Assembly (NCBI GenBank): GCA_030063045.1
Contig: JAQSEB010000079.1
Span: 744,001 to 808,000 of the forward strand
Reading direction: 5' to 3'
DNA length: 64,000 nucleotides
Source of the DNA: Pratylenchus scribneri
Lineage: Eukaryota > Nematoda > Chromadorea > Rhabditida > Pratylenchidae
In this document: piece after piece, positions 27,101-39,032 of the stretch
Layout: each line of letters begins with the position of its first letter
Numbering within the stretch: the stretch's first letter is position 1
The notes under the pieces: generated by a model
The model's input: only the letters and a program-made list of their open reading frames with translations
Databases searched by the model: none
Told to the model about the DNA's origin: nothing
Program-made: the position numbers and the translations under genes

Positions 27101-30100
27101 TTATTTTAGGTAAATTAATTTTATTGGCTACCTAAAAATAAATCCTTGAGTAAATTAGAATCTATTATAGAAAAGTAAACCAAAAATATGATTTTAAAAA
27201 ATTTCAAAAATTTCTTTGATTTTCTAATGACAATTTCATCATTTCAAAATCTAACATTTTGAATTATTTTAGGTAAATTAATTTTATTGGCTACCTAAAA
27301 ATAAATCCTTGAGTAAATTAGAATCTATTATAGAAAAGTAAACCAAAAATATGATTTTAAAAAATTTCAAAAATTTCTTTGATTTTCTAATGACAATTTC
27401 ATCATTTCAAAATCTAACATTTTGAATTATTTTAGGTAAATTAATTTTATTGGATACATAAAAATAAATCCTAGATAAAATTTGAATTTTTTAAAGAAAA
27501 GTAAACCAAAAATATGATTTTAAAAAATTTCAAAAATTTCTTTGATTTTTGATTGACAATTTCATCATTTCAAAATCTAACATTTTGAATTATTTTAGGT
27601 AAATTAATTTTATTGGATACATAAAAATAAATCCTAGATAAAATTTGAATTTTTTAAAGAAAAGTAAACCAAAAATATGATTTTAAAAAATTTCAAAAAT
27701 TTCTTTGATTTTCTAATCAATTTCATCATTTCAAAATCTAACATTTTGAGTTATTTTAGGTAAATTAATTTTATTGGCTACATAAAAATAAATCCTAGAT
27801 AAAATTTGAATTTTTTAAAGAAAATTAAACCAAAAATATGATTTTAAAAAATTTCAAAAATTTCTTTGATTTTTTAATGACAATTTCATCATTTCAAAAT
27901 CTAACATTTTGAATTATTTTAGGTAAATTAATTTTATTGGATACATAAAAATAAATCCTAGATAAAATTTGAATTTTTTAAAGAAAAGTAAACCAAAAAT
28001 ATGATTTTAAAAAATTTCAAAAATTTCTTTGATTTTCTAATGACAATTTCATCATTTCAAAATCTAACATTTTGAATTATTTTAGGTAAATTAATTTTAT
28101 TGGATACATAAAAATAAATCCTAGATAAAATTTGAATTTTTTAAAGAAAAGTAAACCAAAAATATGATTTTAAAAAATTTCAAAAATTTCTTTGATTTTT
28201 GATTGACAATTTCATCATTTCAAAATCTAACATTTTGAATTATTTTAGGTAAATTAATTTTATTGGATACATAAAAATAAATCCTAGATAAAATTTGAAT
28301 TTTTTAAAGAAAAGTAAACCAAAAATATGATTTTAAAAAATTTCAAAAATTTCTTTGATTTTCTAATGACAATTTCATCATTTCAAAATCTAACATTTTG
28401 AATTATTTTAGGTAAATTAATTTTATTGGATACATAAAAATAAATCCTAGATAAAATTTGAATTTTTTAAAGAAAAGTAAACCAAAAATATGATTTTAAA
28501 AAATTTCAAAAATTTCTTTGATTTTTGATTGACAATTTCATCATTTCAAAATCTAACATTTTGAATTATTTTAGGTAAATTAATTTTATTGGATACATAA
28601 AAATAAATCCTAGATAAAATTTGAATTTTTTAAAGAAAAGTAAACCAAAAATATGATTTTAAAAAATTTCAAAAATTTCTTTGATTTTTGATTGACAATT
28701 TCATCATTTCAAAATCTAACATTTTGAATTATTTTAGGTAAATTAATTTTATTGGCTACCTAAAAATAAATCCTTGAGTAAATTAGAATCTATTATAGAA
28801 AAGTAAACCAAAAATATGATTTTAAAAAATTTCAAAAATTTCTTTGATTTTCTAATGACAATTTCATCATTTCAAAATCTAACATTTTGAATTATTTTAG
28901 GTAAATTAATTTTATTGGCTACTTAAAAATAAATCCTAGATAAAATTTGAATTTTTTAAAGAAAAGTAAACCAAAAATATGATTTTAAAAAATTTCAAAA
29001 ATTTCTTTGATTTTTGATTGACAATTTCATCATTTCAAAATCTAACATTTTGAATTATTTTAGGTAAATTAATTTTATTGGCTACTTAAAAATAAATCCT
29101 AGATAAAATTTGAATTTTTTAAAGAAAAGTAAACCAAAAATATGATTTTAAAAAATTTCAAAAATTTCTTTGATTTTCTAATGACAATTTCATCATTTCA
29201 AAATCTAACATTTTGAATTATTTTAGGTAAATTAATTTTATTGGATACATAAAAATAAATCCTAGATAAAATTTGAATTTTTTAAAGAAAAGTAAACCAA
29301 AAATATGATTTTAAAAAATTTCAAAAATTTCTTTGATTTTTGATTGACAATTTCATCATTTCAAAATCTAACATTTTGAATTATTTTAGGTAAATTAATT
29401 TTATTGGCTACTTAAAAATAAATCCTTGAGTAAATTAGAATCTATTATAGAAAAGTAAACCAAAAATATGATTTTAAAAAATTTCAAAAATTTCTTTGAT
29501 TTTCTAATGACAATTTCATCATTTCAAAATCTAACATTTTGAATTATTTTAGGTAAATTAATTTTATTGGCTACCTAAAAATAAATCCTTGAGTAAATTA
29601 GAATCTATTATAGAAAAGTAAACCAAAAATATGATTTTAAAAAATTTCAAAAATTTCTTTGATTTTCTAATGACAATTTCATCATTTCAAAATCTAACAT
29701 TTTGAATTATTTTAGGTAAATTAATTTTATTGGATACATAAAAATAAATCCTTGAGTAAATTAGAATCTATTATAGAAAAGTAAACCAAAAATATGATTT
29801 TAAAAAATTTCAAAAATTTCTTTGATTTTTGATTGACAATTTCATCATTTCAAAATCTAACATTTTGAATTATTTTAGGTAAATTAATTTTATTGGCTAC
29901 CTAAAAATAAATCCTTGAGTAAATTAGAATCTATTATAGAAAAGTAAACCAAAAATATGATTTTAAAAAATTTCAAAAATTTCTTTGATTTTCTAATGAC
30001 AATTTCATCATTTCAAAATCTAACATTTTGAATTATTTTAGGTAAATTAATTTTATTGGCTACCTAAAAATAAATCCTTGAGTAAATTAGAATCTATTAT

Positions 30101-33100
30101 AGAAAAGTAAACCAAAAATATGATTTTAAAAAATTTCAAAAATTTCTTTGATTTTCTAATGACAATTTCATCATTTCAAAATCTAACATTTTGAATTATT
30201 TTAGGTAAATTAATTTTATTGGCTACCTAAAAATAAATCCTTGAGTAAATTAGAATCTATTATAGAAAAGTAAACCAAAAATATGATTTTAAAAAATTTC
30301 AAAAATTTCTTTGATTTTCTAATGACAATTTCATCATTTCAAAATCTAACATTTTGAATTATTTTAGGTAAATTAATTTTATTGGCTACTTAAAAATAAA
30401 TCCTAGATAAAATTTGAATTTTTTAAAGAAAAGTAAACCAAAAATATGATTTTAAAAAATTTCAAAAATTTCTTTGATTTTTGATTGACAATTTCATCAT
30501 TTCAAAATCTAACATTTTGAATTATTTTAGGTAAATTAATTTTATTGGCTACCTAAAAATAAATCCTTGAGTAAATTAGAATCTATTATAGAAAAGTAAA
30601 CCAAAAATATGATTTTAAAAAATTTCAAAAATTTCTTTGATTTTCTAATGACAATTTCATCATTTCAAAATCTAACATTTTGAATTATTTTAGGTAAATT
30701 AATTTTATTGGATACATAAAAATAAATCCTAGATAAAATTTGAATTTTTTAAAGAAAAGTAAACCAAAAATATGATTTTAAAAAATTTCAAAAATTTCTT
30801 TGATTTTTGATTGACAATTTCATCATTTCAAAATCTAACATTTTGAATTATTTTAGGTAAATTAATTTTATTGGATACATAAAAATAAATCCTAGATAAA
30901 ATTTGAATTTTTTAAAGAAAATTAAACCAAAAATATGATTTTAAAAAATTTCAAAAATTTCTTTGATTTTTTAATGACAATTTCATCATTTCAAAATCTA
31001 ACATTTTGACTTATTTTAGGTAAATTAATTTTATTAGATACATAAAAATAAATCTTAGATGAAATTGGAAATTCTTAAAGAAAAATAGACCAAAAATATG
31101 ATTTTAAAAAATTTCAAAAATTTCTTTGATTTTTTATTTACAATTTCATCATTTCAAAATCTAACATTTTGAATTATTTTAGGTAAATTAATTTTATTGG
31201 CTACATAAAAATAAATCTTAGATGAAATTGGAATTTCTTAAAGAAAATTAAACCAAAAATATGATTTTAAAAAATTTCAAAAATTTCTTTGATTTTTGAT
31301 TGACAATTTCATCATTTCAAAATCTAACATTTTGAGTTATTTTAGGTAAATTAATTTTATTGGCTACATAAAAATAAATCCTAGATAAAATTTGAATTTT
31401 TTAAAGAAAAGTAAACCAAAAATATGATTTTAAAAAATTTCAAAAATTTCTTTGATTTTTGATTGACAATTTCATCATTTCAAAATCTAACATTTTGAAT
31501 TATTTTAGGTAAATTAATTTTATTGGATACATAAAAATAAATCCTAGATAAAATTTGAATTTTTTAAAGAAAAGTAAATCAAAAATATGATTTTAAAAAA
31601 TTTCAAAAATTTCTTTGATTTTTGATCGACAATTTCATCATTTCAAAATCTAACATTTTGAGTTATTTTAGGTAAATTAATTTTATTGGCTACATAAAAA
31701 TAAATCCTAGATAAAATTTGAATTTTTTAAAGAAAAGTAAACCAAAAATATGATTTTAAAAAATTTCAAAAATTTCTTTGATTTTTGATTGACAATTTCA
31801 TCATTTCAAAATCTAACATTTTGAATTATTTTAGGTAAATTAATTTTATTGGCTACTTAAAAATAAATCCTAGATGAAATTAGAATCTTTTATAGAAAAG
31901 TAAACCAAAAATTTGATTTTAAAAAATTTCAAAAATTCTTTTGATTTTTGATTGACAATTTCATCATTTCAAAATCTAACATTTTGAGTTATTTTAGGTA
32001 AATTAATTTTATTGGCTACCTAAAAATAAATCCTAGATGAAATTAGAATTTTTTATAGAAAAGTAAACCAAAAATTTGATTTTAAAAAATTTCAAAAATT
32101 CTTTTGATTTTTGATTGACAATTTCATCATTTCAAAATCTAACATTTTGAGTTATTTTAGGTAAATTAATTTTATTGGCTACTTAAAAATAAATCCTAGA
32201 TGAAATTAGAATCTTTTATAGAAAAGTAAACCAAAAATATGATTTTAAAAAATTTCAAAAATTCTTTTGATTTTTGATTGACAATTTCATCATTTCAAAA
32301 TCTAACATTTTGAGTTATTTTAGGTAAATTAATTTTATTGGATACATAAAAATAAATCCTAGATAAAATTTGAATTTTTTAAAGAAAAGTAAACCAAAAA
32401 TATGATTTTAAAAAATTTCAAAAATTTCTTTGATTTTCTAATGACAATTTCATCATTTCAAAATCTAACATTTTGAATTATTTTAGGTAAATTAATTTTA
32501 TTGGCTACTTAAAAATAAATCCTTGAGTAAATTAGAATCTATTATAGAAAAGTAAACCAAAAATATGATTTTAAAAAATTTCAAAAATTTCTTTGATTTT
32601 CTAATGACAATTTCATCATTTCAAAATCTAACATTTTGAGTTATTTTAGGTAAATTAATTTTATTGGCTACTTAAAAATAAATCCTAGATGAAATTAGAA
32701 TCTTTTATAGAAAAGTATACGAAAAATATGATTTTAAAAAATTTCAAAAATTTCTTTGATTTTTGATTGACAATTTCATCATTTCAAAATCTAACATTTT
32801 GAGTTATTTTAGGTAAATTAATTTTATTGGCTACATAAAAATAAATCCTAGATGAAATTAGAATCTTTTAAAGAAAAGTAAACCAAAAATATGATTTTAA
32901 AAAATTTCAAAAATTCTTTTGATTTTTGATTTACAATTTCATCATTTCAAAATCTAACATTTTGAGTTATTTTAGTTAAATTAATTTTATTGGTTACATA
33001 AAAATAAATCCTAGATGAAATTAAAATTTTTTATAGAAAAGTAAACCAAAAATATGATTTTAAAAAATTTCAAAAATTTCTTTGATTTTTGATTGACAAT

Positions 33101-36100
33101 TTCATCATTTCAAAATCTAACATTTTGAGTTATTTTAGTTAAATTAATTTTATTGGCTACTTAAAAATAAATCCTAGATAAAATTTGAATTTTTTAAAGA
33201 AAAGTAAACCAAAAATATGATTTTAAAAAATTTCAAAAATTTCTTTGATTTTTGATTGACAATTTCATCATTTCAAAATCTAACATTTTGAATTATTTTA
33301 GGTAAATTAATTTTATTGGCTACCTAAAAATAAATCCTTGAGTAAATTAGAATCTATTATAGAAAAGTAAACCAAAAATATGATTTTAAAAAATTTCAAA
33401 AATTTCTTTGATTTTCTAATGACAATTTCATCATTTCAAAATCTAACATTTTGAATTATTTTAGGTAAATTAATTTTATTGGATACATAAAAATAAATCC
33501 TAGATAAAATTTGAATTTTTTAAAGAAAAGTAAACCAAAAATATGATTTTAAAAAATTTCAAAAATTTCTTTGATTTTTGATTGACAATTTCATCATTTC
33601 AAAATCTAACATTTTGAATTATTTTAGGTAAATTAATTTTATTGGATACATAAAAATAAATCCTAGATAAAATTTGAATTTTTTAAAGAAAATTAAACCA
33701 AAAATATGATTTTAAAAAATTTCAAAAATTTCTTTGATTTTTTAATGACAATTTCATCATTTCAAAATCTAACATTTTGACTTATTTTAGGTAAATTAAT
33801 TTTATTAGATACATAAAAATAAATCTTAGATGAAATTGGAAATTCTTAAAGAAAAATAGACCAAAAATATGATTTTAAAAAATTTCAAAAATTTCTTTGA
33901 TTTTTTATTTACAATTTCATCATTTCAAAATCTAACATTTTGAATTATTTTAGGTAAATTAATTTTATTGGCTACATAAAAATAAATCTTAGATGAAATT
34001 GGAATTTCTTAAAGAAAATTAAACCAAAAATATGATTTTAAAAAATTTCAAAAATTTCTTTGATTTTTGATTGACAATTTCATCATTTCAAAATCTAACA
34101 TTTTGAGTTATTTTAGGTAAATTAATTTTATTGGCTACATAAAAATAAATCCTAGATAAAATTTGAATTTTTTAAAGAAAAGTAAACCAAAAATATGATT
34201 TTAAAAAATTTCAAAAATTTCTTTGATTTTTGATTGACAATTTCATCATTTCAAAATCTAACATTTTGAATTATTTTAGGTAAATTAATTTTATTGGATA
34301 CATAAAAATAAATCCTAGATAAAATTTGAATTTTTTAAAGAAAAGTAAATCAAAAATATGATTTTAAAAAATTTCAAAAATTTCTTTGATTTTTGATCGA
34401 CAATTTCATCATTTCAAAATCTAACATTTTGAGTTATTTTAGGTAAATTAATTTTATTGGCTACATAAAAATAAATCCTAGATAAAATTTGAATTTTTTA
34501 AAGAAAAGTAAACCAAAAATATGATTTTAAAAAATTTCAAAAATTTCTTTGATTTTTGATTGACAATTTCATCATTTCAAAATCTAACATTTTGAATTAT
34601 TTTAGGTAAATTAATTTTATTGGCTACTTAAAAATAAATCCTAGATGAAATTAGAATCTTTTATAGAAAAGTAAACCAAAAATTTGATTTTAAAAAATTT
34701 CAAAAATTCTTTTGATTTTTGATTGACAATTTCATCATTTCAAAATCTAACATTTTGAGTTATTTTAGGTAAATTAATTTTATTGGCTACCTAAAAATAA
34801 ATCCTAGATGAAATTAGAATTTTTTATAGAAAAGTAAACCAAAAATTTGATTTTAAAAAATTTCAAAAATTCTTTTGATTTTTGATTGACAATTTCATCA
34901 TTTCAAAATCTAACATTTTGAGTTATTTTAGGTAAATTAATTTTATTGGCTACTTAAAAATAAATCCTAGATGAAATTAGAATCTTTTATAGAAAAGTAA
35001 ACCAAAAATATGATTTTAAAAAATTTCAAAAATTCTTTTGATTTTTGATTGACAATTTCATCATTTCAAAATCTAACATTTTGAGTTATTTTAGGTAAAT
35101 TAATTTTATTGGATACATAAAAATAAATCCTAGATAAAATTTGAATTTTTTAAAGAAAAGTAAACCAAAAATATGATTTTAAAAAATTTCAAAAATTTCT
35201 TTGATTTTCTAATGACAATTTCATCATTTCAAAATCTAACATTTTGAATTATTTTAGGTAAATTAATTTTATTGGCTACTTAAAAATAAATCCTTGAGTA
35301 AATTAGAATCTATTATAGAAAAGTAAACCAAAAATATGATTTTAAAAAATTTCAAAAATTTCTTTGATTTTCTAATGACAATTTCATCATTTCAAAATCT
35401 AACATTTTGAGTTATTTTAGGTAAATTAATTTTATTGGCTACTTAAAAATAAATCCTAGATGAAATTAGAATCTTTTATAGAAAAGTATACGAAAAATAT
35501 GATTTTAAAAAATTTCAAAAATTTCTTTGATTTTTGATTGACAATTTCATCATTTCAAAATCTAACATTTTGAGTTATTTTAGGTAAATTAATTTTATTG
35601 GCTACATAAAAATAAATCCTAGATGAAATTAGAATCTTTTAAAGAAAAGTAAACCAAAAATATGATTTTAAAAAATTTCAAAAATTCTTTTGATTTTTGA
35701 TTTACAATTTCATCATTTCAAAATCTAACATTTTGAGTTATTTTAGTTAAATTAATTTTATTGGTTACATAAAAATAAATCCTAGATGAAATTAAAATTT
35801 TTTATAGAAAAGTAAACCAAAAATATGATTTTAAAAAATTTCAAAAATTTCTTTGATTTTTGATTGACAATTTCATCATTTCAAAATCTAACATTTTGAG
35901 TTATTTTAGTTAAATTAATTTTATTGGCTACCTAAAAATAAATCCTTGAGCAAATTGGAATCTTTTATAGAAAAGTAAACCAAAAATATGATTTTAAAAA
36001 ATTTCAAAAATTTCTTTGATTTTTGATTGACAATTTCATCATTTAAAAATCTAACATTTTGAATTATTTTAGGTAAATTAATTTTATTGGTTACATAAAA

Positions 36101-36270
36101 ATAAATCCTAGATGAAATTAGAATCTTTTATAGAAAAGTAAACCAAAAATATGATTTTAAAAAATTTCAAAAATTTCTTTGATTTTTGATTGACAATTTC
36201 ATCATTTCAAAATTTAACATTTTGAGTTATTTTAGGTAAATTAATTTTATTGGTTACATAAAAATAAATC
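12118..36270. repeat. 163-bp satellite DNA array, ~148 monomers, with higher-order repeats
   Basis: A continuous ~24-kb tandem array. Anchor motifs such as TTTTAGGTAAATTAA recur at 12441, 12604, 12767 and 12930, giving a 163-bp unit. Monomers share long identical stretches (for example ATGATTTTAAAAAATTTC) and vary at fixed sites: CTAGATAAAATTTG, CTTAGATGAAATTGG, or CTTGAGTAAATTAG paired with a TTTTCTAATGAC variant. Variants recur at multiples of 163: 652 bp (CTTGAG at 19321, 19973, 20625), 1467 bp (AAATTTGATTT at ~25231 and ~26698) and 2771 bp (GTATACG at 32715 and 35486; GATCGAC at 31624 and 34395). Edge monomers are more divergent (TTTTAGTTAAATT). There are no coding frames and no interrupting transposons. 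Phased A/T tracts suggest curved DNA. Confidence 0.97.
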
Positions 36271-37873
36271 TGACGAGAAATTGGCGCAAAAACATCGACC
36301 CAAATTTCCAATGGCAATTGACTTAAATGTATCGAAGGGGGCCGGTTCATTCCCGCCGTTTCATCGCCAGCCACTTTTGATGAGCCATAACTCTCAGCAA
36401 AGAAGAAACCGTTTGAGCCAATCTTGGTATCATTGAATAGAGCTATTTAAGTTTTATTAAATGGTATAGAGTAATATGTGAAAAGTTCAATATTCGCTTA
36501 GTATCAAATTAAAGAGTAAAGATGTTAATTGGCTATTAAATAATATTTATTTAAAATTTAAATTGGTTCAAAAATAACGGATTTTCCTAATTTTTTTATT
36601 TGAGAATGCATTGAAATTCCTTGAAGGCCATTCATCGTGAAAATACATATAATAAACTTTGGAATAATATAAGGCAATTTCTAAAAATTGAGGTAATCTT
36701 TCTTCCCTAAACATTTTTAATCAAAGCATTTTTACACAATGAAAGTGCCCTTTTTATGGATCATTTATAAATCTATTTTCTTTGTCAATCCAGGAAATTT
36801 GATTTTTTTTTCTTTCTTGTAAACAATTTATCCATTAATAAATGGAATTAATAAATATGGGCATTTTTAATAGAATTTTTCATAAAAGGATCGCTCGTAA
36901 ATTATTTTTATAAAAACGGCGAATGCGCGCGAATGGATGTGAATATGAATATGGCCATTTTAAGCATCTATGTTGGAGTATTGGGGAGGGGGGAGGGGGG
37001 ATCGCTTGTAATAATTTTTAATCATTATCGCTGGCAATTTTCATAAAAGATGCATGTGATTTAATTCTGATCACTCATAGAAAAATTTTGCCTTTATAAA
37101 AGTAATTCTTCCTTCCTCTGATATCAATCATTTTACGACTTTTTTTAAATTATATTGCCTCAAAATTTTTTTCAATTACAAAATTTCAATAATCTCTCAT
37201 CAAGATAAAATGATACTTTAATTAAATTAGGATTTCGGCTCCTTTTTAAAGAATTTTGATAACAAAAAAAAATGAGGAAATAAAAATATTTGACAGAAAA
37301 TTGTAAAACAATTAAAACTATTTAGATTAAGGTTTATTATTTACAACTTTTAATTAAACATTTTGAAATTCAAATTCATTAATTATTTCTTATTAGTTAA
37401 CAATTAATCCAAATAAGGGGCTATAAAATGATATGATAACAAATTTTCTATAATTAAATATTCACTTGAAAAATATATTTGATTCGCAAAAAGCAAAATT
37501 CAAATTCATTAATTATAAAATTCATTCCCTATAAAAAGTAGCAATTTTTATATTAATTTTTTGAAAAAATTTACATTAAATAATTTGCATTCCACATTAT
37601 AATAAAACTCTGAATTGAGCATTTTTTATAATAAAATGATTGATAAAATTTGACCGGAAAGTTACGGTCAAAATAATGTAAAAATGACCAATTTTTTCAT
37701 CATTTGCAATTTCCAATTAAATTCACAAATCTCACAATTAATTTATTCAAATTCATTGTTAAAGCTAATTCATTAATTTTATTTGATTCTAATTCACAAT
37801 TTTTTCATCATAAATTAAATTAACCTTTTAATAAAACAGAATAAATTTTCAAATTTATTTCCCCAATAATAAA
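36271..37873. other. Intergenic sequence right of the satellite
   Basis: The array ends abruptly at about 36270. The next ~200 bp are less AT-rich but show no open frame of note. A G-rich run (GGGGAGGGGGGAGGGGGG, near 36984) could form a G-quadruplex. From 37080 the sequence is AT-rich and probably includes the promoter of the next gene. Confidence 0.5.
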
Positions 37874-38194
37874 ATGTCGTCCAAATTGAACATTTTCATT
37901 GTTCTACTTCCAATGATGTTGATAATGGTACAATTGGCGGCGGCTGGCAAAAGGGAGGAACTTGAACGTGAACGTGATAATGAGGATGAAATTGGAAATT
38001 TGGAGGCCATAATTTACCATAACCAAAAATTGTATAGGGATAAACCGACAGATGATGAAAAAGAAATAAATAGACGAGAAAAAGTTCTGAACAACTTGTA
38101 TGAAAAATTGGGAAAATTGGGAATAAAAGAAGAACGTGTTAAAGAAAAAATAGAAAGACCACAATTGAAAGCAACAAAAGGTGGAAATGAATGA
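37874..38194 (+). CDS. Small secreted charged protein, unknown function
   Basis: An intronless frame of 106 codons. Residues 1-24 form a clear signal peptide: Met, a Lys, a hydrophobic core (IFIVLLPMMLIMVQLA) and an AAAG cleavage region. So the product should enter the secretory pathway without a membrane anchor. The mature part is highly charged and probably alpha-helical (EELERERDNEDEIGNLEAI, then an NRREKVLNNLYEKL heptad-like run). After the TGA at 38192 the same frame stays open for 19 codons of Gly-Asn repeats to TGA at 38252. This suggests that a longer ancestor ended in a GN-rich tail. There are no cysteines and no known domain. It could be a secreted effector or a gland or cuticle component, but the sequence does not decide. 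Confidence 0.75.
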   Translation: MSSKLNIFIVLLPMMLIMVQLAAAGKREELERERDNEDEIGNLEAIIYHNQKLYRDKPTDDEKEINRREKVLNNLYEKLGKLGIKEERVKEKIERPQLKATKGGNE

Positions 38195-38254
38195 GAAAAT
38201 GAAAATGGTGCAAATAAAGGAGGAAATGGAAATGGAAATGGAAATGGAAAATGA

Positions 38255-39032
38255 ACTTATGGCTTGGAATGGAATAATTTTTTAAATTAATTTTTAAGCT
38301 CTTTTTCCTTTTTTCGGTTTGGGTGGAGGTTTTTTATTTTGTGATTATGTTTTGCATATATAATCCCAAAAGTTTTTTCCTCCACACTTTTCTTATCTTT
38401 CCTTTACTCTATAGAACATTATTATAAAATTGATAAAATAAATTTATAAATAAAATTGCGAAAAATATTCTCAACTATTTTTTAAACAATTGATAAGCTT
38501 AAAGCAGAGGTCGCAGATGTACTTTATTTAAAGATTTGTATTTTTTTTTGAGGGGTCCAATCTTTGAAAATAAAAATGTGCTTTTTTAAAGATTTGTACT
38601 TTATTTTGACTTTGGTGTACTTTAGTTACTTTTTTACGAAATTATTAGAAAAAATCTAAATTTTCTCCATGCGGGGTAATTTTTTCACGATGCGGAAATA
38701 TTTTTATATTTTTTTTTGTCAAAAAATACTAAATTTTAATTTATTTAAATTAATTAAAAAATAAGCATATTAATAAAAGGCACAATTAAATATTTAAATC
38801 CGGATTAGAAATGGGAATTTAAATAAATATTAAACAATTATTATTATTATTATATATAAACAATTATTATTTATTATATATCTACAAATAAATATATATT
38901 ATGGTGATAAAGAATTGTCATATTTTCTTTTCATAAGTATCAGTTTTAAAAAAATTTCCAAAACTAATAAAATTTATACAACAATAAAAATTTTCACATT
39001 TTTAAATTACATTTATTATTTATTTATATTTA
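38255..39032. other. Intergenic sequence between the secreted-protein and GPCR genes
   Basis: AATAAA-type polyadenylation signals near 38434 probably serve the secreted-protein gene. The sequence from 38502 (CAGAGGTCGCAGA) resembles a hAT terminal repeat similar to the MITE at 47407, but I found no partner end. The remainder is AT-rich. Confidence 0.4.

Noticed and set aside
12118..36270. Regularly spaced repeats resembling a giant CRISPR array
   Set aside because: Units are contiguous 163-bp monomers with no unique spacers, in a eukaryotic context; it is satellite DNA.
38500..39010. Complete hAT element starting CAGAGGTCGCAGA
   Set aside because: No matching inverted end or target duplication could be found.
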